NCBI GenBank assembly: GCA_033085395.1
Contig: MU853200.1
Span: 1-64,000 of the forward strand
Direction: 5' to 3'
DNA from: Xanthoparmelia taractica
Taxonomy: Eukaryota > Ascomycota > Lecanoromycetes > Lecanorales > Parmeliaceae
Length of the DNA: 64,000 bases
Shown here: positions 34,711-45,431 of the stretch, one piece after another
Layout: every line of letters begins with the position of its first letter
Numbering within the stretch: position 1 is the stretch's first letter
Program-made: the position numbers and the translations under genes
Notes under the pieces: generated by a model
Told to the model about the DNA's origin: nothing
Database searches by the model: none
Seen by the model: the letters and a program-made list of their open reading frames with translations, nothing else

Positions 34711-36493
34711 ATGTCAACTAGAACAAGCACCCGTACAAGCACGGTCAAGAGTACTCAAAGGACTCTGCAGAGATCTCAGCAAGGCCCTAAACCTTTCAAC
34801 AAACGACCAGCGAAGAGCGATCATGTTCAAGCTACACCTGCCAAAGTGCGAAAGCTCTCGCGCTCGGATACTGCTCCCCGACGAGTCTCTGTGGATACTC
34901 CGGCCAAGATTCTCGCTTCGGCCCTCAAGCGACGTCAGCAAAGTCTTGCTTTGGGCAGTGAGTCCTTCCCGTGTGGAAGCACAATCTAGCAGCTGAACAC
35001 TGATGCGTTAAATCATAGAGGCCCCGCCCGCCGTTGTGGTGCCGATCAAGCGGTCACCGGGAAAAGTGCGCTTTTTGGGCGAAGAGCTGGTGCAGGGCGA
35101 TCCAGTTCCTCCTGGAGAGCAAAACCAAGGTAGTACACTACCACCAGGCAATACCGTTCAAGTCGTGGTGCAGACACCGCTCAGAGACGGCACTGGGGAC
35201 AAAACAAGCAACAGCCCGAAGCGAAAGATTGACACCGTAACTGACGACAAGGACGCCGATAAGACCGACATCGTCACCACACACTTTGAGCGACCCCAAA
35301 ACCCGATCACAGACCCAGACGCCGACTTCAGAACCCGCTATCTGGAAATCAAGTCCCTCGCTTGGACCTGGGTTCAAAACTACTTCTCCGACATCAGCCC
35401 CGAAGCCCAAAGATCCCTCGACCTCCTTCACCTAGCGCACACCTCCCCCCAACTGATGGAGTACGTGAACTGGATCTCGTGTTGTGGGCAGAAGAGGACG
35501 TGGGAGGACGTCTTTAACGGGCAGAGAGCGCTGCTCGTGTACGGCATGCTGGGCAAGATGCTCGAGGTGCATGTGTTTGGGCACGAGATGTTTGGGGCCG
35601 ACGGGGAGCAAGTGCGGGAGTTGCGGGAGTTGGATATGGAGTTGGTCAATAGAGATGGTATACTCTTCCCTTCTTTCTTGTTGTCTCCTCATACACCGTT
35701 AGAAAGGTCAACACTGACGTACATATTTATTCATTTACCAGGCTTCTACCGCCAAAGATGCCGCGCCCACAAGATCCTCGCCTACCTCCCCGACCCCACC
35801 ACCCCACCCCCAAACTTCCACCACTCCCTCACCGCCCTCCACGCCTCCTTCATCCAACTGCTTTCCCCCCTCCTCCCCCCCTCCCCCCTCCCACCCCAGC
35901 TCCACCCCCAACTTCTCACCATCCTCCTCAAAGCAGCGACCCTCTCCCTCGCCATGCGCCGCGAGCGCAAAGTCGCCTACCACTGGGAACCCCACCCGGC
36001 CGTGGGAACTCTCTTCGAGGACAAAAGCATGCACATACTCAACGAATCCGAGCACCGCGAGGAGGACAACTGGCGCCGGAACACGGATCTGGAGGTTGTG
36101 ACGATGGCCGGGTGGCCCGGTTGCGTGGCGTATCGTCCTGATGCTGACGACGGGAAAAAGGGGAAGGGGAAGGGGAAGGAGAAGGAGAAGGAGAACAAGG
36201 GTGGAAAACCCAAGCTCAGTATCAACAGGATTGCACGAGCGGAAGTGTGCGTGACCTTTGGGTCCGCCATCAAGCCTTTGAGCGTTGAGCCGGAGAATTG
36301 GCTTGGGAAGAGGCTGAGGGTCGAGATGACGGAGAGGGATGCGGCGAGAAAGGCCAAGGATAGGGGCGCGGCTGTTGCGAAGAAAGTTGCTGGCATTGGG
36401 CTTGCCAGCGTCGGGGTTGCGGTGTCGGCGATGCTGGGGCTGAGGTATGTTGATGAGAACCCGTGGGTTCGGGATAAGGTGGTGGGGTATTAG
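34711..36493 (+). CDS. uncharacterised fungal protein with C-terminal hydrophobic segment
   Basis: Exons 34711-34957, 35019-35657 and 35742-36493 give 545 residues. The 84-nt second intron keeps frame, so the frame also reads through it; GTATAC donor, CACTGAC branch and TTTACCAG acceptor argue that it is spliced. The N-terminus is basic, with repeated STRTST and KRRQQS, then SPGKVRFLGEE. The central part is helical and Trp/Leu-rich (SLAWTWVQNYF, YVNWISCCGQK, VHVFGHEMF). A Lys/Glu/Gly low-complexity run lies at 36151-36210. Near the end a weakly hydrophobic segment (VAGIGLASVGVAVSAMLGL) precedes RYVDENPWVRDK. I do not recognise a domain and assign no function. Length, splicing and GC content mark it as a real gene. 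Confidence 0.7.
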
Positions 36494-36684
36494 TCTTATT
36501 TGAAGTCATGGGAAACGGCGTTTGCGAGCAGGAAAGTAGTTCGTATTTGCTTTCACTACAGCTCTTGACAGTCTTTCTATATGCGGACCCGAGGTTGAGG
36601 ATGTGTAAGAAATTTTCATCTTTTCATCAAAGTACTGCTAGGAAATAGCTCTTTATCGCATATCGTATCCCTGTTTGTTTGTAT

Positions 36685-39085
36685 TCATACAGTCCCTCTA
36701 TTCATCGACATCGTCCTTTCGAACCTGATCTGAGCATCGTGTTCCTCAGCAGCAGCCAGGTGCTCGCCCGGTAGTAACACGGCTCTATCAATGGCAACCG
36801 GCAAGCCCCTATGTCTACCCCTCAACATGACGGCGCAAAGAATAAGCTTACTGAACGCGTGCCAGCCCCCGCAGAAGGAATACGCCACATTAGGTAGACC
36901 CACACTGATGCCCACACAACCGTACGCCGAGACGACTTCGAATATGATGTTAAAGACAGAGTAAGCGACAGGATCGCGCTCGAACTGGCTCGTCTCTGTG
37001 ATGGTGATGAAGAGGATGGCAAGAACGATCCACCAGATGTCGTGAGCCAATTGACCACGAAGCTGTTGACGGACGAAGTATCCCCTCGACTCCGTGGGTC
37101 CTTGTTGATTCGTTAAGTTCCGCTTGAGGCGACCAAGCACCCCTTGGCTACGTTCTGCCTCGGGTCTTGGTTGGGGATCGTCGGCATAGATGCCTAAGCT
37201 TCGCTCTTCGTAAACATTGGAGTTGCGCATCGTTATAAGGACCGGGTAAGCCGATATGTACATCATGATTACATAGAGGATCAGGAGACCAATGCGAAGA
37301 CCGGCGACGGGTACCACGTAGAATCCGCCACTGCGTACGGCGAGGGCCTGGAAGAGACCGTCAAGAGCACGGGAGCCAGAAGGTAATGAAGTCACTGTGG
37401 AGTTACCGATCTGAGCGCATATTTAGAGAGATGCTGAGCAGCAGCTGTATGTGGGTTCACTCACGTTGAGGACCTCGAAAGCAATCCAATCCGTCCCGTT
37501 CAGAATAACGAGGGTCGCTAAAAGCCACCAGGTATGTCTTGAGGGGAAGAGATTTGTGTAGCATCGTCTGGGATGGTCGAGCAGGAATCGAAGAGTAGTC
37601 TTATAGTCCACAAACGTCTCATTGTCCGGCAGTAACTTGAAAAGTGACCATAGGATTAGTCTTAAGAAGACCGGATAGCAGGTGTTGCCGGCTAGAATCA
37701 TAATGCCCATAGTGATAAGCACGTAATCGGACGTTTGAAAAGCAACCCTAACAATTTGAGTCAACCATGAGGCAAACTTCAGCTACGACAAGAGCCATTA
37801 TGACGCAAAGAAACGTACATATTAGCATCGAGCAAACTCATCCCGCTGTTGTTAAAAGCGGAAACCCCGTTGAAAGCGCCAACCCACCTTGGAGCGGAGT
37901 CAGCTGTCTGGGATCCAAGTACACAGGATACGTGTTTCGAGTGTACCATGAATTCTCGGCGTTGACCTCGGTTGTACTCGCCCTGTTATTCGCAACATAG
38001 GCACCGAGGCCTATACAGCCCAGGAGTTGCCATAAAATAAAATACAAAGGAACGATGACTGCCAGGCACTCAACAGCTCTGTATTCCACTCCCCCAAGCT
38101 TTTCGCGCTCCGCAAAACTGAGATTACTGAATTGGGAATTTCTGCCGACATAAGCCCCTGACAAGATACCATCTTGTGGAAGCGGTAAGTTTTTCATAGC
38201 CTCTTCGCCAATTCTAGGTAATTCTCCAGGATACATCGGTCTCGGGGAATTGAGAGGATGGTTGTCAACGTCTTGCCGGGCGCCAACCCCTTGCATGGAT
38301 AAGATTCGTCCGTGCTGTCGCTTCTTTGTGGGCGAGGCAGGCGACGCGAAGGTGATCCGGCGTGTCACACCAGTGTCAATGCTCGAAGGCTGTTCAGCTT
38401 GAGGAGGACCGGGGTTTGAATTTTCCGCCTCAAGTCCCTCGGCATCTTGTACAGGCTTGGGGGAATGTTGTGATTGGTCGCGAGAATGCGTCAGGTGTCC
38501 ATGAGCTTCTTCGGTAGAGTTCTGGTCGGAAGTTATTGCCCTGCCTCTGACCACAACCCCGTCCACTTCAGGTCTCGACCAAGAGCGTGAACCTGGTAAG
38601 GATAGTCTTCGTCCTGAAGAGCTGCGGTTGCGCCGCCGCTGCCGCTCCTCCGCGACAATGCGCTTAAACCTTCGCTCGAAAAATTTCCTTCTGAAATAGA
38701 CGACGGCGATCGAGACCCAGATGGCGGATCCAAGGAGTATGAGCAGGAAAAGGATAAACTGCTGAAAAGTGTTGAGCTGCGAAAGGTTGACAGTATTAAG
38801 GCCTGCCTCGGTCATGGCCGACACGACGAGGAAAAGAGAGTCGACGTAGCTAATGCTTCTTGGTGGTGTGGCAGAGCCCCAGAATATGACGCTCGAAAAC
38901 AGGCATATTCCGATGAAGTAGGCATAATGGAGGGTAATGAAGTTGAGGGGGGGAAGGTGAGTGGTGATCCAGGCAAAAGCACGAGAGAAGGCAAGAGGTA
39001 GGCGGATGGGTGGGTGTGAGACTGCGGGTGGTTAGTACTCCAGCTGTTTGCCTTGCTTGACAACAAGTCGATACTTACCCACCAT
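36685..39085 (-). CDS. TRK-type high-affinity potassium transporter
   Basis: Five exons (39085-39079, 39021-37947, 37887-37819, 37747-37465, 37410-36685) give 719 residues. Exon 1 is 7 nt and is followed by a textbook TACTAAC branch point. The protein has the fourfold membrane-pore-membrane plan of the Trk/HKT superfamily, with the four filter glycines in TEAGLNT, NNSGMS, RSGGF and GCVGIS. The large hydrophilic loop after the first repeat (about residues 95-320) is Ser/Arg-rich and variable, as in fungal TRK1/TRK2. Introns 2 and 3 are needed to restore SWWVGAFNGVSAFNNSGMSLLDAN and MVAFQTSDYVL. It takes up K+ across the plasma membrane. The 59-nt second intron was chosen over a 44-nt alternative because it gives the family-like SWWVGAF. 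Confidence 0.88.
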
Positions 39086-40129
39086 TATAATGAGCAGCTC
39101 GCAGTTGATGCAAGATGCAAATGAATTGGAGATGTGTGCAGTTGATCCTCCTGGCGAGAGAAGAAAGATGGACAAAGAAGGATGAGAAGGCTGTCGAATG
39201 CGAGAAGAAAGAGTGGTCGAGTTCGAGATGAGAATCGGACGATAGGGCTGAATGCCAAGGCTGCATTTTTTGTCTTTGCCCGGAAACACCTCCTTAATAG
39301 AATCCAAACTTAGCTGGCATCCATTGGAGAGCAACGTGAGTGTACAGAACACACACACACGTTGCTGCAGATTAGTATGCTAAGAAAGTAGAAATGCTTT
39401 TGTAACTCGTAAATCGTCATGTGTCGTTACTATCTGTTCCAAGTTTTCGTCTACAATTTGTTCCTCCTTTAAACACTGTATCCAACCTAGGGAATCTCTC
39501 GCTCGCTAATTGCCAATGCTAAAAAGGACTGGGGGGGAGCCAGAATATAAAACAAAAACACACGTTGCTCGCCCCCACACATGCTGATTCACAAGACCAA
39601 CGCTGCCGTCCAAGTCATACCCTTTATGTATCGTGATAAGAACCATTGCGCATCCGACTGTCTTTTACAATGTGATGCTCTTTTGGAAGGAGTCACAAGA
39701 GACCGTCTGGCCCGTCAAGGCGTAAAGACAATGTTTCCCGACCGCACACAAAGATCGAGACCAACCCAAGGTATTAGAGACCGCCGGGCCGGTTTCGAAG
39801 CCGTGAATCCAGTTCGACTGAAAAACCGGTTTCGTGTTTCGTTACTCGCATGAACGCAGCTAAAAAAAGAATGATCACTAATAGAACTGTCATTATCAGT
39901 TCATCTTTGTGCAGCTTCATAAGACTGCCCTTTGTTGTTGATCGCCACCGCCCTTATGGCCATGTTTGACTTCGTGTGGATAAGGTTTCCTGGCGGTGAT
40001 GATGTGCCTGCCTGATATCAGTCATTGCAAGCCAATACAACAGGACGCACGAGTCCGGATTGACGATCGTCTTAGTCAGAAACGCCAAGAAACTGCAAAG
40101 CGTCAGAGGAGGATAGAAAGTGCCATGAC
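39086..40129. other. intergenic upstream of the TRK gene
   Basis: About 1 kb without a supported gene. A short AC repeat (39349-39359) and a G run (39529-39536) are present. The 90-codon plus-strand frame at 39581-39853 has no recognisable content. Confidence 0.4.
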
Positions 40130-41420
40130 TTACAACTCGTGGTAGGCGTGGATATCAGCTCTCTGGACGATTGTCTCAACTTCGCCCAGATATCTCTTCA
40201 CATCTTCAATTGGCCAGTTGTAGGAGGGTCTAGTGAAAGGGGCGAGGCTGAGAGCTTCTATGGCCTCAGACAGGCTAACCCTGTACCATCTTCCGATTTC
40301 ATGTTCCCGCCAATCCTGACCCCACTCACCAATGGGTATTTTAATCTTCGTATGCTGGACATCAACGAAGCCCCACTCCTCCAAATGTCTTGGATTCTCA
40401 TGGTCATATGCAATGGAGCGTTCGTGACGTCGCGTTGCGTCGAACAGGTAAGCATACCAATGTTCGAGTGCTTCCCCCTTGCGGGTAAGCGTATCGTCGT
40501 CGCAGCGAGGCTCCAGGTCCATTTCGACGTGCTCGATGTGGCCAACGCCTGGTTTGAGGTGTCTGATTTCTCTTTAGTCCTGGCATCGAGCAACGGCTTC
40601 GCATACATTGGACCCACCGAAGTACGTTAGCATACATTTCATGCCAACTCGTGACACTGCCACAAAGCATGGCAAGATGGATCAGATCCCAAGAGTCTTC
40701 ACCCATGAACCATGGGCTTTCAAAATCCCGGGGAGTTCGAAAGCGCAAATTTGGTGGTATCCTGCGGCGTCCTTTAGCGCGGTTCAAGCCACAATTACAG
40801 GGTGCACAGACACGTCAGGTTGTATTTTGGATAGGTCGATGCCAATGACCTGGACCACCTTTAGCATCATCATCATCCAGCCATGGGGGTTCGAAGGCTG
40901 GCTATACCTCTGCCATGGGGTATTTACTGCAGGATGCAGCTTGGTTAGCCGGAAATTAAAGCTCGATCACGGAAGCTTGTAGATGTGTACATACTCCGCC
41001 ATGTTGATCGCCCATATGCCCGTGCCACATCCTACATCTAATATCCTCAATTGAGGGTACTCCTCTCCCATTGGGACGAGGGGCGCGCGATGCAACTCAT
41101 TATTGCGCGCAAGGAGGACGATATGGTCTAAGGCGTCGTGGCGTTCTTTTTCAGCCTGCGCAGGTGTCTGCCGTCAGTGGTTTGGGGGATAGGCGAGGGC
41201 AGTAGTGGTGAAGAGCTGACCTCGTCGCATGGGAATTGGTAGATGCCTCGGCGATAACCGTGGTAGAGCCGACCATGTTCGCTATGGGGCGGGGGTTCGC
41301 TGTTCCTGAGGAAGGAAAGATGTTAGCAGAGAAGGTGGTCGTGATGGTTATTAAAGAGTGGAGCTTTGCCGGGGGGGGGGGAAGAGGGATGGGGGAGAAG
41401 GGGGTTACATGCCCGCTCAT
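40130..41420 (-). CDS. LaeA-like S-adenosylmethionine-dependent methyltransferase
   Basis: Seven exons (41420-41413, 41305-41221, 41155-40995, 40926-40908, 40858-40812, 40761-40618, 40571-40130) give 301 residues. The joins reconstruct the LaeA-family order: [20 protein letters not shown]-binding [17 protein letters not shown], then [46 protein letters not shown] and [23 protein letters not shown]. Internal introns are 46-68 nt. The first intron works only as GC-AG: donor GCATGT after ATGAGCGG, because the ordinary GT donor two bases later is out of phase. The start is therefore tentative. Relatives include the secondary-metabolism regulator LaeA and many paralogues of unknown substrate; this is a paralogue-type member with no biosynthetic genes around it. 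Confidence 0.75.
41371..41381. repeat. run of 11 G inside the first intron of the methyltransferase gene
   Basis: A homopolymer of eleven G (C on the coding strand) sits in the first intron. It is a polypyrimidine run for that intron and a likely spot for sequencing length errors, which would not affect the reading frame. Confidence 0.7.
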
Positions 41421-41890
41421 CACGATTTAATGCCAGCGCAATAGGATGAAAGCTCTAGTCCTCAGTCTGCCCACGATGATATTCCTCTGCTTGCCAATCT
41501 GAATTAACTTGCTATGAGTCCCTCGCATCGAGAAGAACGGGAAGCGCGAGTAGTATTGTTTATTGGTTGGGATGTCTACGACAACCATCCAGGCTAAGAT
41601 GGGAGAGGGGGGGGGTGGGGGGATTCTTTTATAGATTCAGCCGGAGGGGAAGAAGACAGTCTTACTCAGAAGTCGGTGTTGAGCAGCATTGGGGGAGGGA
41701 GGAATATTGGGGAAACGAAAAGGATCAAAGAAATGAACTTTCGGGACAGAGAACCAACATAATATTTATTCCACATATGAAGCAGCAGTAGTAGAAAAAG
41801 GACAGGGGACTTGGTTCCTAGTTTCTCTTGCACTTTAGCTCCAACCACTCCCTCGGGACTTTCATGGCTTGCCGCATACTAGTACAAGTA

Positions 41891-41908
41891 CACACCCTTC
41901 CAACCCAT
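41891..41908. repeat. fragment resembling the 1186-1457 element's inverted repeat
   Basis: The 18 bases match the right-end orientation of the MITE consensus with two transitions. The flanking TA is absent and no partner end was found about 270 bp away, so if related it is a relic. Confidence 0.35.
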
Positions 41909-43291
41909 CTCCTTAACAGGCTTAGGCCCAACATCCTCCATCCGGGGGGTGTTTGGTTCAACTATCTTAGCCTTACTTCCCTTAGAAGCAGACCTACCAG
42001 ACCCGCGCCCTAAAATCTTAGGCCAATCTTAGCTAATATTATTATTGTTTAGTAGTACTTACACCCAAGTTGATGGGTACTTTCGGGGGGTTCCTCCTCC
42101 TACAAGTTAAGAGGGGGCAAGCCCCCTGAGCCCGCTAATTGGTCTGATCAATGCCTGTCTCCCTTTCTCGGCCGGTAACACGGTGACAGACGCGCCTTTC
42201 CACCCATTTTCCCCAGCCCCCCCAAAGCAGTAGCACCCAGCGCTACTTCTACCTTGGACTGACGCCCATCAATCTAATGCATCATCCATGGTTCGAAAAA
42301 AAGAACATAAAAAACAACAAAAAACAAAAAAAAAAAAAAGGAACCCCAAAGCCTGCAAAATGATACTGATCCAATTAGTCCATGGCAAAATCTAGGGGCC
42401 ACTTTATTCCACCATCTAAACCCTAAAATCACCTATTGCTACTCGTCGATTGCCATTCACTACATAAGGTACTTTTCTTTGGATCCGACAGGCACAACGA
42501 TCGATGCATCATCCCTTGCCCCCATTTCTCGTCGATACCTTGGATACCTACATGGGGTTTGACATTTTGGATTCCCGTCTTTTCTTTCCGCACAGACCCC
42601 TGTTCACCAGTCGAAGAAGGGACTTGGTAAAAAGTAGAGTACTTCTTACCGTAGGCAAGTACATGGATGGTTATTATTAGTTGGCAGTCCGCATCAAGTA
42701 CGAAGTACGACCAAAGTCGAGATTGTGTCTCTTAGTTCTTTTCCCGGCGCCGGAGCACGCTGATCTCGTCCATCACTCTTGCCTATTCCGTGGGTTGGAT
42801 TTGCGATGCTCAGTTATCCAACCACTTGCCCGTATTCTGCGGCCAGGGGAACTGATTGACACGCCGCTTGTCCCACAATTGCATGATTACACCCGGAGCG
42901 TCGGACGAGCTCGCATCGGCGATGCTGGGTCAGAGGCCGAATGGAATGGACGAGTGTGTATACTTGGTATATTTTTTATTATCAAACGTATAGCTGTCAT
43001 CATCATCATCTCGGTCGTAGGGGGGGAATGCGACGCCTTGCGGTGGTCGGAATAGGACCCAGAGTCGCGGGACGACCGAATTAAGTTGCTTTTTGATTGC
43101 GTTGTTTGGCGAATGCCGCTTTGTTTTTGTTTTTGTTTTTTGGTTTTTTCTCCCACAGGGAAGCCTGATAGATATTGCCGCTAGTGCAGGGTAAAAAAAT
43201 GGGGGTAGTGGCAGTGGGCAGCAGTGGGCAGTGGGCTGTACGAAGTACCGTAGGCTTGTAACTTGGTAGGCAGTAGAGAAGTAAATAGAAG

Positions 43292-43329
43292 TACTACCAA
43301 GTAAGTAAAAAGTAAAGTACTTGGTAGTA
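43292..43329. repeat. 12-bp perfect inverted repeat (potential hairpin)
   Basis: Arms TACTACCAAGTA (43292-43303) and TACTTGGTAGTA (43318-43329) are exact reverse complements separated by 14 bases. A related ACTTGGTAG lies just upstream at 43261. It could form a cruciform or a hairpin in RNA. It lacks a T tract and is not near a gene end, so it is not called a terminator. Confidence 0.6.
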
Positions 43330-45431
43330 GAAGTAGTTGGAAATTGATGCAATCATATGCCTGGGATCCCTCCAACCAGCCCCTTGGGTTCGGTAGTCTC
43401 GTGCCAGGAAAGCACGCCAAGCGAGCAGATTCATTCGTCTTCCCATCAACCCACACATGCACACATGTACTCCTGCTCATCTTCATCATACCCTTGACTC
43501 ATCCTCCAAAACCCAATGGGCGTCTCCAAACACTATCCCACCCAGCTGCATGCCTATCGAGATCATGTTCGGCTACTTGCAGACAATCCACCCAACGGCA
43601 CCCGACGCGGTTTAATACCCGGACCACTCAATACCCATCCATGCGCCTACCCGCTGTCTCTTGCGCATGCAGACATCACCTCCTCAAATTGGGGCGTAGT
43701 CGGCCTGATCTGCTGATTCAACACTCCTCTCACGCACAAATTAAAAAAAAAAAAAAGAAGGGACCCTGACGACCATAGTCAACTGCATCTCCTAAGCCTC
43801 CCCATTCTACCGCCGTCATCATCATGACATTCTACTCCACTCAAAAGGGGGGCTTACCCCCTACTGCCACACCTGGCATGCTCCCCCCGAACCATCGGCG
43901 TCAAAACAGCACGGCAACTTTTGGTCCGTTCAAATAGACCAGCTGCATCCATGCCCCATGGCCAGAAAGACTCGGGCTAGTCTGCAGCTTGAGGGGGGTC
44001 TCACATCTTGGTAGAAAAGCCACCAGATCAGATTGCTTCAGCCGGAGGCAGCAAAACCTCTGCTAGCTTGGACATAGTTCACGCGGGATCCATCTGACAT
44101 GCCCGAAAAAAGAATCAAGGGTGCATCCTATTTCCAGCAAACATATACTTCGTACACAAGAGATACCTGGTACTTGCTGAATTGGCACTTACGTGTCAGC
44201 CATGCGTACCATGATATTCATCTTTCTCTCTTCCCAAAGAAATTAGATCGGCCATCAAAGTTTTCCACGTCTCATCAAAGGTTGGAAAACTTTAATGCGG
44301 TCAAATTATGCCTCTACGGATTCCTAGGTTGGAACGTCCTAGGGTCTGGACTCCTTTTAGCCATTCGATCTTATGTGTGGCCAGCGCCCAGCGTTTTGGT
44401 TCAACCTTAAAGCGTCCTCTGGGGCCCTATCGATCGGTGTTTCCTCCAGCCACATGAATCTGGCACACGTGGTGGGTGCCATGATCGTGGTAGACAGATG
44501 TGGGGATGGTATGGAAGGAAAAGGAGCCTTGTACTGTCCCCACCATGCCAACGCATCTGCAGCTGCAGAGACGATCTCGTATCGACAACCAATAGGAACG
44601 GCGACACTTGAGACGCTCATGGTGCCAATGGCAATCTTGGAAAGCCGACGTGGTGGCTGCCATGATCTTGGAAAGTCGAAGATCCTCCTGCCAGATCGCC
44701 GGTGTGCTATCCGTGACTGCCTGAGGCAACACTAAGTGGAACTCTCTTCGCGGCTTAATCGTTCCATGTGGCTTAATAACGGCAGTGCTCGTCAGACCCT
44801 TTGGACCATTGTCGAATAAATCCTTTTGAATGAACGCAGGTTGCTCCGAATACTTAGTATGCACTTTACTTACTGTCGGGGCTCGATCATTGTTTCTTAG
44901 TAATTGATGCTGTCAGTATGCCATTGATCGATGCTCTGCTGTCTGAAGCCGTCTGCCTGGGGTGTTCCAACTGCCTCATCGATAACTTGCTGGTTCTTCC
45001 TTTGACTTCCGTGGGATCTCAACAATCGTGCCTTCTTCCTTCGTTTACATTGCGTTTCCCCAAGATTAGCGGCCATGGCTCTCTCTCAAGCAAGGACATC
45101 GCCCTCACCCTTTACGTTTATCTTTTCCCTCTTGCGACGCTCAGTTCTTGCTTGTCTTTCTCCTTGCAGCATACATCTACGTATTTAGTGCACGAATTGT
45201 CAGCTTTTTTTGCACCAGACCACTTGACAGCAGCACGCTTAGCTTTGCTTTGTTCTCCCAAGTTCTTGCAGACAATGATGCCACGCTGATAACACAATCC
45301 GATCATTCGTTGCGAGCGTCTGACTCGGAGCGAGATCCTCGAGCGGCACCGTTGAAGTTGAGGGCAAGATTCACACTCCAACTCAAGCATCCAAGTGTAC
45401 TGACTACCTGTGTAGCTTCAACCTTTCTCCT

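Larger units (their letters stand above)
41421..45431. other. 4-kb gene-poor region
   Basis: I find no frame in this stretch that looks like protein. The longest (43344-43769 plus, 44427-44864 minus, 44373-44735 plus) overlap each other on opposite strands and have no recognisable motifs. The sequence is patchy: G-runs (41607-41624), a GGGGGC-AA-GCCCCC hairpin (42112-42127), poly-A (42325-42338), GTAGTACTT-type repeats, an inverted repeat at 43292-43329 and a T-rich/TTTTTG repeat (43118-43147). A TIR-like fragment lies at 41891-41908. It may be a degraded transposon landing zone or simply long regulatory DNA. Confidence 0.5.

Noticed and set aside
37903..37946. 44-nt intron alternative in the TRK gene (donor GTATCC)
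   Set aside because: It would leave five extra residues (YTRNT); the 59-nt intron gives the family-like SWWVGAF and a more typical length.
40130..41420. Secondary-metabolite gene cluster around the LaeA-like methyltransferase
   Set aside because: No polyketide synthase, peptide synthetase, terpene cyclase, P450 or transporter typical of a cluster lies near; the neighbours are a K+ transporter and empty sequence.
44373..44864. Overlapping 120-codon plus and 145-codon minus frames in the gene-poor region
   Set aside because: They overlap on opposite strands with no motif or splice context; chance frames.
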